Below, piece by piece: positions 37,072-47,563 of a stretch of DNA of 64,000 bases. The translations under genes were made by a program, and so were the position numbers. The notes under the pieces are model-generated. The model worked only from the letters and a program-made list of their open reading frames with translations. It did no database searches and was not told the DNA's origin. Origin of the DNA: Roseococcus pinisoli (GTDB lineage: Bacteria; Pseudomonadota; Alphaproteobacteria; Acetobacterales; Acetobacteraceae); the NCBI RefSeq assembly GCF_018413645.1, contig NZ_JAHCDA010000004.1:248001-312000 (forward strand). The letters are read 5' to 3'. Every line of letters starts with the position of its first letter. Within the stretch, counting starts at the first letter, position 1.

Positions 37072-38475
37072 ATGTCCGCCACCGTCCCTGACAGCTTCGA
37101 CGTCATCGTCATCGGCGCCGGCCCCGGCGGCTATGTCTGCGCCATCCGCGCCGCGCAGCTCGGGATGAAGGTGGCCTGCGTCGAGAAGCGCGCGACGCTG
37201 GGCGGCACCTGCCTCAACGTCGGCTGCATCCCCTCCAAGGCGCTACTGCACTCGACCGAGCATTTCGAGGAAGCCAAGCACAAGCTCGAGACGCATGGCG
37301 TCATCGTGGGCGAGGTCCGCTACGACCTCGAGAAGATGATGGGCCACAAGACCAAGGTGGTGGACGCCAACGTGAAGGGCGTCGAGTTCCTCTTCAAGAA
37401 GAACAAGATCACCTGGCTGAAGGGCGCGGGCAGCATCACCGCCCCCGGCAAGGTCGCGGTGGACGGCAAGGAATACGCGGCCAAGCACATCGTCATCGCC
37501 ACCGGCAGCGAGAGCGTGCCGCTCCCCGGCGTCGAGGTGGACGAGAAGCGGATCGTCACCTCCACGGGCGCGCTGGAGCTGGAGAAGGTTCCGGGCCACC
37601 TCGTCGTCATCGGCGGCGGCGTGATCGGCCTGGAGCTCGGCTCGGTGTGGCAGCGCCTGGGCGCGCAGGTCACCGTCGTGGAGTTCATGGACCGCCTGGC
37701 GCCCGGCCTCGACCTCGAGATCGGCAAGCAGTTCGAGCGCGCCATGACCAAGCAGGGCATGAAGCTCAAGCTCAAGACCAAGGTGACCGGCGCCAAGGCG
37801 AGCGATTCGGGCGTCGAGCTCACGCTGGCCCCTGCCGCCGGCGGCGCCGAGGAGAAGCTTTCCGCCGATATCGTGCTGCTGGCGATCGGCCGCCGCCCCC
37901 ATCTCGCGGGCCTCGGCCTCGACAAGGTCGGCGTGAAGCTGGACGAGCGCGGCCGCGTGGAGGTGGACGGCCACTTCGCCACCAACGTGCCCGGCATCTA
38001 CGCGATCGGCGACTGCATCACCGGCGCGATGCTCGCGCACAAGGCCGAGGATGAGGGCTCCGCGCTGGCGGAGATGATCGCGGGCCAGAAGCCGCACATC
38101 AACTACAACGCCATTCCTTCGGTCATCTACACTTGGCCCGAGGTCGCCGCCGTGGGCGAGACCGAGGAGCAGCTGAAGGCGCGCGGCGTGGCCTACAAGG
38201 TCGGCAAGTTCCCCTTCCTCGCGAATGGCCGCGCGCGCGCCATGGCGGAGACGGACGGGCTGGTGAAGATCATCGCCGACGCGAAGACCGACCTCGTTCT
38301 GGGCGGGCATATCATCGGCCCGGATGCCGGCACGCTGATCGCCGAGCTCGCCATGGCGATCGAGTTCGGGGCGAGCAGCGAGGATGTGGCGCGCACCTGC
38401 CACGCCCATCCGACGCTGAACGAGGCGGTGAAGGAAGCCGCCCTCGCCGTCGAAGGCCGCGCGCTGCATATTTGA
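37072..38475 (+). CDS. lpdA: Dihydrolipoyl dehydrogenase
   Basis: A 467-residue FAD-dependent disulfide oxidoreductase, the E3 subunit of 2-oxoacid dehydrogenases. Features are FAD site VIVIGAGPGGYVCAIRAAQLG (residues 9-29), redox pair GGTCLNVGCIPSKALLH (Cys44/Cys49 region), NAD site VVIGGGVIGLELGSVW, second FAD site IYAIGDCITGAMLAHKAEDEG and C-terminal HAHPTLNEAVKEAA with the catalytic His-Glu pair. The ATG at 37072 has GAGGAA upstream. No E1/E2 genes are adjacent, so it serves a complex encoded elsewhere. Confidence 0.94.
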   Translation: MSATVPDSFDVIVIGAGPGGYVCAIRAAQLGMKVACVEKRATLGGTCLNVGCIPSKALLHSTEHFEEAKHKLETHGVIVGEVRYDLEKMMGHKTKVVDANVKGVEFLFKKNKITWLKGAGSITAPGKVAVDGKEYAAKHIVIATGSESVPLPGVEVDEKRIVTSTGALELEKVPGHLVVIGGGVIGLELGSVWQRLGAQVTVVEFMDRLAPGLDLEIGKQFERAMTKQGMKLKLKTKVTGAKASDSGVELTLAPAAGGAEEKLSADIVLLAIGRRPHLAGLGLDKVGVKLDERGRVEVDGHFATNVPGIYAIGDCITGAMLAHKAEDEGSALAEMIAGQKPHINYNAIPSVIYTWPEVAAVGETEEQLKARGVAYKVGKFPFLANGRARAMAETDGLVKIIADAKTDLVLGGHIIGPDAGTLIAELAMAIEFGASSEDVARTCHAHPTLNEAVKEAALAVEGRALHI

Positions 38476-38621
38476 GGCCCTCAGACGCCGTGCGCGCGCT
38501 CCGCGCGCTTGGCTTCGCCGCGCGACGGTCGCGCGGGATGCAAACGTGAATGGGCGGTGCCGGCCGCCTTGCGGCAGGGTTTAGCTCCAGCCTTTGAGAC
38601 ACCAGGCATGCGGCGAAAATC

Positions 38622-39590
38622 CTACTCCGCCCGCAGGTTTGCCCGCTGCACGACGGCGCTCCAGCGCTCGCGCTCCGTCACCAGGAAGCGCCCGAAATCC
38701 TCGGGCGTCGGGCTCGTCTCGATCTCCACGCCGTTCTCGACCATGCGGGCGCGCAGGCCCGGATCCTCCAGCGAAGCATTCAGCGCGGCATGGAGCCGGC
38801 CGATCGCCTCCCTCGGCGTGCCCGCCGGTGCCAGCAGCCCGTACCAGGTGGCGCTCTCGATCTCCGGAAAGCCCTCCTCCACCGAGGTCGGGACCTCGGG
38901 CAGGATCGAGGCGCGCTGGCGCCCGGCGATGGCCAGCGCGCGCAGTCGCCCCGAGGCCAGGAACGGCAGGAAGGGCGCGGCGGCATTGGTGATCATCTGC
39001 AGCCGGCCCGCGACCACGTCCGTCAGCGCGGGCGCCGTGCCGCGATAGTGGATGAACTCGATCGGGAAGCCGAGCGTGAGCGCCACCATCGCCCCCAGCG
39101 CATGCGCCGTGGTCCCCGCCCCCGGCGTGCCGAAGGTGATGGGCGGATGGGCGCGGGCATAGTCCCGCAGCTCCGCCAGGTTGCGGACAGGCAGTTCCGG
39201 GTTGACCGCGATGACATTGGGCGCGGCGCCGACGAGGCCGATGGCGGCAAAGCCGTTCACCACATCGTAGGGCACGCGGGGCACCGTGAGGCTCGAGATA
39301 ACGAAGCTGCCGCTGCCCGCCAGCAGGATCGTGTAGCCGTCCGGCGGCGCCTTCGCGACGAGGTCGTTGCCGAGCAGCCCCCCTGCCCCGCCCCGGTTCT
39401 CCACGACGATCGGCTGGCCCAGCCGCGCCGCCATGGCCTCGGCCAGGAGGCGGCCGACGATGTCGTTGCTGCCGCCGGAGGTGAAGGGGATCACGAGGCG
39501 CAGCGGGCGGGCGGGAAAGCCCTGCGCCCGCGCCACGGCCGGCGCCGCCAGGAGCGTGAGTACCACGCGTCGTTCGATCATCCCGGCCAT
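38622..39590 (-). CDS. TctC/Bug-family extracytoplasmic solute-binding protein, last gene of tcu operon
   Basis: A 322-residue Bug protein with a signal peptide (ERRVVLTLLAAPAVARAQG). Mature motifs are FPARPLRLVIPFTSGGSNDIVG, IVVENRGGAGGLLGNDLV and VPTSVEEGFPEIESATWYG. It follows tcuB by 50 bp on the same strand, so it is likely the binding protein for tricarballylate, citrate or a similar tricarboxylate in this cluster. An ATG three codons in (39581) is an equally possible start. The enteric tcu operon encodes an MFS carrier (TcuC) that is missing here. Confidence 0.88.
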   Translation of the reverse strand: MAGMIERRVVLTLLAAPAVARAQGFPARPLRLVIPFTSGGSNDIVGRLLAEAMAARLGQPIVVENRGGAGGLLGNDLVAKAPPDGYTILLAGSGSFVISSLTVPRVPYDVVNGFAAIGLVGAAPNVIAVNPELPVRNLAELRDYARAHPPITFGTPGAGTTAHALGAMVALTLGFPIEFIHYRGTAPALTDVVAGRLQMITNAAAPFLPFLASGRLRALAIAGRQRASILPEVPTSVEEGFPEIESATWYGLLAPAGTPREAIGRLHAALNASLEDPGLRARMVENGVEIETSPTPEDFGRFLVTERERWSAVVQRANLRAE

Positions 39591-39640
39591 CCCCGTTTTG
39601 GCGGAGGATGGGCCCGGCGCTCAGCGCCTGTCCAGGCGCG

Positions 39641-40744
39641 TCAGGCGCGCTTTTCCTGCGCGCTCCGCAGCAGGGCCAGGCCGCGATACACGCCATGGAC
39701 CATCTTGCTGTAGGGCAGCACCACGAAGAAGGCGAGCACGAGGCCCAGGTGCAGCGCCAGCATCACGCCCATCGCGCCCGTATGCCGCACGACCAGCAGC
39801 AGCAGCCCCGTGGCGCCGATCAGGAAGAGCAGCGACAGCATGGCGTATTCGCCGCCCAGCCAGCGCTTCGCCACCGGGCCGGGATCGGTGACCGTCTTCA
39901 CCCAGAGCAGGCCCGCGGTGCCGATGCACAGCAGCACGCCGCCCCAGGTGCCGAACTGCACCGGCAGGCTCAGGAAGGCATGCGGCGACTTCCAGCCCAG
40001 GAAGTGATGATAGATCGTGCCCGTCGTCGTCGCGGCGAAGCAGAGCATGAAGCCGTAGAACATCGCCTGGTGGAACCAGCGCCGCGTCTGCGCGAAGCTG
40101 TCGTCGATGTCGTTGCAGCCATGCCCGCCGCCGCCGAGGTTGCGCAGCGTGAGGATGTCCACCGCCGCCGTCGCGACCGGCGCGGCCGCCAGCGGCTTCT
40201 GCCCCTTCCCCGGCGCCGTGCCGCGCCAGTAGCGCACCGCGCCCGCCGCCATCGCGATGAGCGCGTAGCCGAAGGTGAGCCCGGCCATGCCCGTCATCAG
40301 CCAATAGGGGATGACGCGGAAGAAGGCGCCGGTGCCGGTCTGCGCCGTGTAGAGGATCGCGGGGTCCTGCAGGGCCATGGTCAGCAGCAGCACCAGTGTC
40401 ACCGCCAGCATCGCCACGGCGGAGACCACCGTGCCGTTGCGCTCGAAGGCCCGGCCCATGGGCGCGGGCCAGGCGTATTCGGCATAGGATTCGTTGCGGA
40501 TGGTCGCGAAGGTCGCTGGGATGTTCACACCGAAGGCATGCGGCGGCGCGTACTGGCAGGCGTGATAGCAGCCCTTGCAGGAGTGGCAGAGGTTGGCGAG
40601 ATGCGTGAGATCGCCCTGCGAGAATTCGCGCCGCAGCGTCATCGCCGGGAAGACGGCGCAATAGCCCTCGCAGTAGCGGCAGGCATTGCAGATCTCCATC
40701 TGCCGCCGGCCCTCGACGATGGCTTCGGATTCAGTTGCGGACAT
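39641..40744 (-). CDS. tcuB: Tricarballylate utilization protein TcuB (Fe-S/heme quinone-linked reoxidase)
   Basis: A 367-residue protein that reoxidises FADH2 of the TcuA dehydrogenase and passes electrons to the quinone pool. The N-terminus holds two 4Fe-4S cysteine clusters (CNACRYCEGYCAVFP near residues 19-33, CHSCKGCYHACQ near 53-64). Several membrane helices with histidines follow (from about residue 110), expected to carry heme. Its start overlaps tcuA by 14 bp. Order tcuA, tcuB, then a Bug gene. Confidence 0.9.
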   Translation of the reverse strand: MSATESEAIVEGRRQMEICNACRYCEGYCAVFPAMTLRREFSQGDLTHLANLCHSCKGCYHACQYAPPHAFGVNIPATFATIRNESYAEYAWPAPMGRAFERNGTVVSAVAMLAVTLVLLLTMALQDPAILYTAQTGTGAFFRVIPYWLMTGMAGLTFGYALIAMAAGAVRYWRGTAPGKGQKPLAAAPVATAAVDILTLRNLGGGGHGCNDIDDSFAQTRRWFHQAMFYGFMLCFAATTTGTIYHHFLGWKSPHAFLSLPVQFGTWGGVLLCIGTAGLLWVKTVTDPGPVAKRWLGGEYAMLSLLFLIGATGLLLLVVRHTGAMGVMLALHLGLVLAFFVVLPYSKMVHGVYRGLALLRSAQEKRA

Positions 40745-42125
40745 ATTTCGCAGCTCCCTCGCCGGCGAGGCGGCCGAAGACGGTTCCGATGGTCATGCCG
40801 AATCCGGCAAGATAGCCCTGGCCCAGGATATTGCCGGCCATGATCTCGCCGGAGGCGAAGAGGTTCCCGCTGGGCTTGCCGTCCGCCATCATCACCTGCG
40901 CGCGGTCGTTCACCTTCACGCCGAGGAAGGTGAAGGTGATGCCCGGCGCCAGGGGATGGCCGTAGAAGGGCGGCGTGTCGATGCGGCGCGCCCAATGCGT
41001 CTTCTCGATCTCCAGCCCGTCCGTGCGGCAGTCGTCCAGCTTGTTGCCATGGAAGGTGCCGGGCAGCACCGCGGCATTGTACTCGTCCACCACGGCCTGC
41101 AGTTTCGCGGCGTCGAGGCCGAGCTTCTGCGCGAGCTCGGGAATGCTGCCCGCCTTCATGGGCGGGAAGACGCTGGGCAGGTAGTTGTGCAGCGCCTGGC
41201 TGTCGGTGATGGCGAAGGCGCGCTGATCCGGCTGCTGCGCGATCAGGCGGCCCCAGATGGCATAGCGCTTGGGCCAGACATCCTCGCCCTCGTCGTAGAA
41301 GCGCTCGACCTCCTTATTCACGACGATGGAAAAGGGCACGCAGTCGAGCCGCATGGCCAGCCCGCCATCCACCATCGGCGCGCGCGCATCGTTGGCGACG
41401 GCGTGGAACTGCGTGGGGTCGCCCACCTCCTGGATGCCGCTGGCCAGCAGGTCCTTCAGCACGGTTCCCTGCGCATAGGGCGTGCCGCGGATCTGGAAGT
41501 TGTCGGCCGCGTCGCCCCAGTATTCGCGCAGCCATTCGCGATTGGCCTGGAAGCCGCCGGCGGAAGCCACGATCGCCTTGAAACGGATCCGCTCGGGAAA
41601 ACCGCGCCAGGAGATGATGGCCTCGGTCGCGAAGCCGTCCTTCACCTCGATATGCTGCACCTCGGTGTCGTAGAGGATGGTGACGCCGAGCGCCTCGGCG
41701 GTCCGGTACATCGCATTCACCAGCGCCTTGCCGCCGCCGAGGAAGAAGGCGTTGGTGCGGCTGAGGCTCAGCGTGCCGGAGAGGCTCGGCTGGAAGACCA
41801 CGCCGCAATCCGCGAGGAAGCCCGGCGCGAACTGGCTCGCGCGGATGGTCATGCGCGCCAGCTCCTCGTTGGTGCGGCCGCCGGTCACGCGCAGCAGGTC
41901 GTCCCAGTATTCGTCTTCCAGGTAGCTCTCGGTGAGCACGCCGGTCGGCTTGGGATGCAGTGCGCGCAGATTGCGGGTGTGACGGCTGTTGCCACCGCGC
42001 ATGGGCTTCGGCGCGTGCTCGGCGACGACGACGCTCGCCCCCGCCTGGCGCGCGGTGATCGCGGCGCAGAGCGCGGCATTGCCGCCGCCCACCACCAGCA
42101 CGTCATAGGTGCGGGTGAAGTCCAT
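40731..42125 (-). CDS. tcuA: FAD-dependent tricarballylate dehydrogenase TcuA
   Basis: A 464-residue flavoprotein of the fumarate-reductase/succinate-dehydrogenase flavoprotein family that oxidises tricarballylate to cis-aconitate. It has the dinucleotide site YDVLVVGGGNAALCAAITARQAG (residues 7-29), RGGNSRHTRN, and the C-terminal GNLFASGEIMAGNILGQGYLAGFGMTIGTVFGR. The ATG at 42125 starts right before the FAD fold. It overlaps tcuB by 14 bp and diverges from a GntR gene; a direct repeat in the gap is a candidate operator. Confidence 0.92.
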   Translation of the reverse strand: MDFTRTYDVLVVGGGNAALCAAITARQAGASVVVAEHAPKPMRGGNSRHTRNLRALHPKPTGVLTESYLEDEYWDDLLRVTGGRTNEELARMTIRASQFAPGFLADCGVVFQPSLSGTLSLSRTNAFFLGGGKALVNAMYRTAEALGVTILYDTEVQHIEVKDGFATEAIISWRGFPERIRFKAIVASAGGFQANREWLREYWGDAADNFQIRGTPYAQGTVLKDLLASGIQEVGDPTQFHAVANDARAPMVDGGLAMRLDCVPFSIVVNKEVERFYDEGEDVWPKRYAIWGRLIAQQPDQRAFAITDSQALHNYLPSVFPPMKAGSIPELAQKLGLDAAKLQAVVDEYNAAVLPGTFHGNKLDDCRTDGLEIEKTHWARRIDTPPFYGHPLAPGITFTFLGVKVNDRAQVMMADGKPSGNLFASGEIMAGNILGQGYLAGFGMTIGTVFGRLAGEGAAKYVRN

Positions 42126-42153
42126 GTCCTGTTCCGTTCCTGCTCCGCCGCGA

Positions 42154-42171
42154 CTGTATCCGGCTGTATCC
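42154..42171. promoter_or_regulatory. CTGTATCC direct repeat, candidate GntR operator
   Basis: Two copies of CTGTATCC at 42154-42161 and 42164-42171, exactly 10 bp apart (one helical turn), lie in the 98-bp gap between tcuA and the divergent gntR. They are 29 bp upstream of tcuA. Helically phased direct repeats suit cooperative binding or a promoter element. Typical GntR sites are palindromes, so regulator identity is uncertain. Confidence 0.45.
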
Positions 42172-42223
42172 AAAACGCCAACCGGCCCTGGCTGGCCGCC
42201 TCCCGCCATCCTAGAATGCCGCC

Positions 42224-42949
42224 ATGGACGCCAATTCCGGCCAGGGCCGCGGACAGGAAGCCTATCTCCAGGTGCGCGAAGCCATCCGCGACGGCACGCT
42301 CGCGCCCGGCCTTCGCCTGACGGAGACAGACCTCGCCGCGCGCTTCGGCGTCTCCCGCACGCCCATCCGACAGGCCATCGCCAGGCTGGAGGCCGAGGGC
42401 CTGCTCACTCACCAGGCGCGGCGCGGCCTCGCCGTCACGCGGCCGGATCACGGCCAGGTGGTCGAGCTCTATGTCATGCGCGAGATCCTGGAGGGCGCCG
42501 CCGCCGGCCTCGCCGCCCAGCATGCGAGCGAGACCGAGATCGAGGCGATGGAGGAGCTGGTGGCCGGCGAGCCCCAGGTCTTCGCCGATGCGGCGAAGCT
42601 CGCCGCCGTGAACCAGCGGCTGCATGGGCTGCTCTATCTCGCCGCGCATAACCGCTACCTGCTGCGCAGCCTGGAGCAGCTTTCCGCGACCATGGCGCTG
42701 CTGCCCTCGCTCCTCACCCTCGAGGGCCGCGCGCAGCAGGCGCATGAGGAGCATCTTCGCCTGCTTGCGGCGCTGCGCGCCCGCGACGGCGCGGCGGCGG
42801 CCGAGGCAGCGCGGCAGCATTCCCGCGCGGCGCAGCGCCATCGCCTGGCTTGGCTCGTCAATGTCTCCGGCGTGCCGCTCGCCGCCCCCGGCGGACAGAC
42901 GCAGGCAAATGCGCGCGACGCGCTTGCCCCTCCGCGCCAGGGCCGGTAG
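42224..42949 (+). CDS. GntR-family (FadR-type) transcriptional regulator
   Basis: A 241-residue regulator. The winged helix at the N-terminus (YLQVREAIRDGTLAPGLRLT and FGVSRTPIRQAIARLEAEGLL, residues 14-64) is followed by an all-helical FCD-type effector domain with metal-ligand-like histidines (HGLLYLAAHNRYLL, EEHLRLL). It diverges from tcuA across 98 bp with a direct repeat, so it probably controls the tricarballylate genes. In enterobacteria the corresponding regulator, TcuR, is a LysR protein, so the control has been swapped. Confidence 0.88.
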   Translation: MDANSGQGRGQEAYLQVREAIRDGTLAPGLRLTETDLAARFGVSRTPIRQAIARLEAEGLLTHQARRGLAVTRPDHGQVVELYVMREILEGAAAGLAAQHASETEIEAMEELVAGEPQVFADAAKLAAVNQRLHGLLYLAAHNRYLLRSLEQLSATMALLPSLLTLEGRAQQAHEEHLRLLAALRARDGAAAAEAARQHSRAAQRHRLAWLVNVSGVPLAAPGGQTQANARDALAPPRQGR

Positions 42950-43022
42950 GTCCTCCCCGCCGCCATCGGCACGATCCACCGTTGCCGACTTCCCGCCAAA
43001 GCCCCCCGCATGAGATGACGAG

Positions 43023-44270
<1,248 letters not shown>

Positions 44271-44333
44271 CGACCCTGATTTCCTCCTGGCGGAACGGGG
44301 CTTAACCTCCCCTCTTCCACCGGAGTTCCGAGC

Positions 44334-46001
44334 ATGCGTTTCGACGAGATCACGGCCCCCCGCCCCACCGCGGAATCCCTGGCGGCGGAGGCGAAGCGCA
44401 TCGCCTCCCGGCTCGAGGCCGGCGACCGCGGCGCGGCCGTCGCCGAATGGGACACCGCCCGCCGCACGACGGACACCTGGAGCGCGCTCGTCCATCTCCG
44501 CTTCGCGCAGGACACGAAGGACGCCGAGGCCAAGGCCGCGCGCGAATATGCCGATGCGCTGTCGCCCGTCGCGACGGAGCACGAGGTCGCGATCAAGAAG
44601 CGCCTGATCGACGACCCGGACCGCGCGGGCGTGGAAGCGCTGGTCACGCCGCATGTGCTGAATCTCTGGCGGACCGACATCACCACCTTCGATCCCATCA
44701 TCGCCGCGGATCTGGAGGAGGAAGCCCGCCTCACCGCGCGCTACACCGAGCTGCTGGCCTCGGCGAGCTTCGAGATCGACGGCGCGACGGTGAACCTCTC
44801 CGGCCTCGCGCCCTATGCCGAAAGCCCCGATCGCGAGATGCGCCACCGTGCGGAATCCCTGCGCTGGGCCTTCTTCGAGCAGCACGGCGCCGAACTGGAT
44901 TCGCTCTACGACCAGCTCGTGAAGCTGCGGCACGGCATGGCACGCAAGCTCGGCGACGAGAGCTTCACTCCGCTGGCCTATCGCCGCATGCGCCGCACGG
45001 ATTACGACGCGGCCGACGTCGCGCGCTATCGCGACCAGGTGGCCGAGCATGTCGTCCCGCTCATCGCGAAGCTGCTGGAATCCCGCCGCGCCGAGTTCGG
45101 CTGGGACAAGGTGCGCTACTGGGACGAGGCCCTGATCGACCCGGCCGGCAATCCCGCGCCCATCGGCGACCACGACACGCTCGTCGCCGCCGCGCAGACC
45201 ATGTTCGACCGGATGGACCCGCGCCTGGCCGACTTCTACCGGATGATGCGGGCGGGCGGCTTCCTCGACCTGAAGAACCGGCCGGGCAAGGCGGGCGGGG
45301 GCTTCTGCACCAGCTTCCCCAGCGTCGGCGCGCCCTTCATCTTCGCGAACTTCAACGGCACGCATCACGATATCGGCGTCTTCACGCACGAGATGGGCCA
45401 TGCCTTCCAGTGCTGGGAAAGCCGCAGCCTCCCCGGCATCGACCAGCTCTGGCCGACCATGGAGGCCTGCGAGATCCACTCGATGAGCCTCGAGTTCCTC
45501 ACGCATCCGCAGATGGACCTGCTGGTCGGCGACGACGCGGCCGATCGCTTCCGGCGGATGCACCTGATCTCCTCGCTCGCCTTCCTGCCCTACGGCGTCT
45601 GCGTCGACCACTTCCAGCACGAGGTCTTCGCCCATCCCGAGGCCACGCCGGAGGAGCGGCACGCGATCTGGAAGAGGCTGGAGCAGCGCTACATGCCGTG
45701 GTCGGATTACGGCGATATCGGCTACCTGGCGAAGGGCGGGCGCTGGCAGGCCAAGCACCACATCTACAACAGCCCCTTCTACTACATCGACTACACGCTG
45801 GCGCTCTGCTGCGCGCTGCAGTTCTGGGTGAAGTCCCGGCACGATCCGAAGGCCGCGCTCGATGACTACGTCGCGCTCTGCGAACGCGGCGGCTCGGCGC
45901 CGTTCCAGGAACTGGTGAAGTCGGCGGGGCTGGTGTCGCCCTTCGCGCCGGGCGCGCTCGCGGAGGTGGTGAAGGAAGCCGAGAACTTCCTTGGGAACTG
46001 A
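44334..46001 (+). CDS. M3-family oligoendopeptidase F-type
   Basis: A 555-residue zinc metallopeptidase of family M3. The zinc site is FTHEMGHAFQCWES, with HEMGH near residue 352 (two His and Glu) and the third ligand expected in the ACEIHSMSLEFLT helix. The C-terminal KHHIYNSPFYYIDYTLALCCALQFW is also typical of PepF. It digests short peptides in the cytoplasm. The start and length fit the family. It ends just before a perfect 10-bp hairpin. Confidence 0.9.
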   Translation: MRFDEITAPRPTAESLAAEAKRIASRLEAGDRGAAVAEWDTARRTTDTWSALVHLRFAQDTKDAEAKAAREYADALSPVATEHEVAIKKRLIDDPDRAGVEALVTPHVLNLWRTDITTFDPIIAADLEEEARLTARYTELLASASFEIDGATVNLSGLAPYAESPDREMRHRAESLRWAFFEQHGAELDSLYDQLVKLRHGMARKLGDESFTPLAYRRMRRTDYDAADVARYRDQVAEHVVPLIAKLLESRRAEFGWDKVRYWDEALIDPAGNPAPIGDHDTLVAAAQTMFDRMDPRLADFYRMMRAGGFLDLKNRPGKAGGGFCTSFPSVGAPFIFANFNGTHHDIGVFTHEMGHAFQCWESRSLPGIDQLWPTMEACEIHSMSLEFLTHPQMDLLVGDDAADRFRRMHLISSLAFLPYGVCVDHFQHEVFAHPEATPEERHAIWKRLEQRYMPWSDYGDIGYLAKGGRWQAKHHIYNSPFYYIDYTLALCCALQFWVKSRHDPKAALDDYVALCERGGSAPFQELVKSAGLVSPFAPGALAEVVKEAENFLGN

Positions 46002-46028
46002 GAGGGCGTCGCCCCCTCGAACTCCCCC

Positions 46029-46051
46029 GGCAGGAAACTCAGTTTCCTGCC
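46029..46051. terminator. Bidirectional hairpin between oligoendopeptidase and DUF3830 genes
   Basis: A perfect 10-bp stem (GGCAGGAAAC / GTTTCCTGCC, 3-nt loop) lies between two convergent genes, 27 bp after the oligoendopeptidase stop and 10 bp before the DUF3830 stop. T-runs are short, so termination strength is uncertain. Confidence 0.6.
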
Positions 46052-46061
46052 CCTTCGATCA

Positions 46062-46484
46062 TCAGGGCGCGCGGAACTCGATCGCCTTCGCGCCATCCCA
46101 CAGGACCGAGCGGCCCACCTTCGCCAGCCGCTCGAGGTCGTCGCGGATCGTCAGGAAGTGGTTGCCGGCCAGCTGGCCCGCCTTGCTGGCGAAGCAGCAG
46201 GGCCCATAGGCCAGCAGGATCTCCGTCTCGCTCTCGCCGCTCACATGGCCCGGATGCACGATGATCTGCCCCGGCGCCGGATAGCTGGTCGCGTTCTCGT
46301 AGCCGATGGAGAGGTCCCGCTCGCCCATCGGGATCCAGCAGGCCTCGCCACTCCAGCGCACGTGGATGATCCGGTCGCGGTAAGGCAGCAGCTCGCGGAA
46401 GCGCGCGACCGTCTTCGGCGCGTCCTTCGTCTCGTAAGTCGCTCGGAAGAGCTCGCCGCCGATGTCGATGATGATGTCCGTCAT
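46062..46484 (-). CDS. DUF3830 family protein
   Basis: A 140-residue protein resembling the DUF3830 family (cyclophilin-like fold): the N-terminus IGGELFRATYETKDAPKTVARFRELLPYRDRIIHVRWSGEACWIPMG, and a HPGHVSGESETEILLAYGPCCFASKAGQLAGNHF core. Function is not established; relatives often occur beside amidohydrolase or D-aminopeptidase genes. It lies 53 bp after the DUF167 gene on the same strand. Confidence 0.75.
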   Translation of the reverse strand: MTDIIIDIGGELFRATYETKDAPKTVARFRELLPYRDRIIHVRWSGEACWIPMGERDLSIGYENATSYPAPGQIIVHPGHVSGESETEILLAYGPCCFASKAGQLAGNHFLTIRDDLERLAKVGRSVLWDGAKAIEFRAP

Positions 46485-46537
46485 GTGCCGATGTGTCTCC
46501 CCTTCGGTCTTCCCCTCGCCAAAGCACGGTCGCGCCG

Positions 46538-46852
46538 TTACGTCGAGCCCGCGATCCAGGCCTCGACCCTCGCTTTGAGATCCGCGGGATCGCCAGAGAG
46601 CTCCAGCAGCTTCAGCCGGGACTTCTCGCCGGTCGCGATCATCACTTCGGATTTACGGAGCCGCAGCGCCTTGGCCACGAAGGCGACCAGTGCCGCATTG
46701 GCGGCGCCATCCACGGGCGGCGCGGCTAGGCGAAGCTGCAGCATCCGCCGCCCGTCCGCCCCTTCGATGACGCCGTCGACGCCCTCCCGCGAGGCGCGCG
46801 GCGTCAGCCGCACGGCCAGCCGGAGTCCCTTTCCAACGATGCTGAAGGGCAT
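46538..46852 (-). CDS. DUF167 (YggU) family protein
   Basis: A 104-residue protein with the compact DUF167 fold: RLAVRLTPRASREGVDGVIEG, then LRLAAPPVDGAANAALVAFVAKALRLRKSEVMIATGEKSRLKLLEL. The PPVDGAAN motif is diagnostic. Molecular role unknown. It starts 3 nt after the stop of the VIT-family gene, so both are probably co-translated. Confidence 0.87.
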   Translation of the reverse strand: MPFSIVGKGLRLAVRLTPRASREGVDGVIEGADGRRMLQLRLAAPPVDGAANAALVAFVAKALRLRKSEVMIATGEKSRLKLLELSGDPADLKARVEAWIAGST

Positions 46853-46855
46853 GCG

Positions 46856-47545
46856 TCAGACCGCCTGACCGACGAGGCGCCCGATGGCGGCGGTCAGCCC
46901 CATGGCCAGCGCGCCCCAGAAGGCGACGCGCACCGCCGCCTGTCGCATGCTCGCTCCACCGGCCCAGGCTCCCAGCGCCCCCAGCAGCGCGAGTGAGGCC
47001 AGCGAGGCGATGGAAACCAGCGGCGCCGTCAGACGCGTCGGCGCCAGCAGCGCCGCGGCCAGCGGCAGGGCCGCGCCGATCGCGAAGCTCGCCGCCGAGG
47101 CCAAGGCGGCGGAGAGCGGCCGCGCGGCCGTCACCTCGGTGATGCCGAGCTCGTCGCGCAGATGCGCACCCAGCGCGTCCTTCGCCATGAGCTGATCGGC
47201 CACCTGGCCTGCCAGCGCAGGATCGAGGCCCCGATGCACGTAGATCTGCGCGAGCTCCTCGCGCTCGAAGGCGGGGTCCTCGTGCAGCTCCTGTCTTTCC
47301 CGCGCCAGCTCCGCCTTCTCGCTATCGGCCTGCGAGCTGACGGAGACGTATTCGCCCGCCGCCATGGAGGTGGCTCCCGCGACCATCCCGGCGACGCCGG
47401 CGATCAGGATGCTGGATCGCGTGCCGTCCGCGGCCGCGACCCCGACGATCAGGCTCGCCGTGGAGACGATGCCATCATTGGCCCCCAGCACCGCCGCCCG
47501 CAGCCAGCCGATGCGATCGACGCGGTGGCTTTCGCGGTGCGGCAA
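46856..47545 (-). CDS. VIT1/CCC1-family transporter
   Basis: A 229-residue membrane protein of the VIT/CCC1 (iron/manganese) family. The start HRVDRIGWLRAAVLGANDGIVSTASLIVGVAAA and GMVAGATSMAAGEYVSVSSQADSEKAELARE (residues 10-85) are diagnostic; three more helices follow the cytoplasmic Glu-rich segment. It likely exports or sequesters divalent iron or manganese. The start is a TTG with AGGAGG 5 nt upstream; no in-frame ATG gives a complete first helix. It is followed 3 nt later by a DUF167 gene. Confidence 0.87.
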   Translation of the reverse strand: MPHRESHRVDRIGWLRAAVLGANDGIVSTASLIVGVAAADGTRSSILIAGVAGMVAGATSMAAGEYVSVSSQADSEKAELARERQELHEDPAFEREELAQIYVHRGLDPALAGQVADQLMAKDALGAHLRDELGITEVTAARPLSAALASAASFAIGAALPLAAALLAPTRLTAPLVSIASLASLALLGALGAWAGGASMRQAAVRVAFWGALAMGLTAAIGRLVGQAV

Positions 47546-47563
47546 GGGGCCTCCTCTAGGCGG

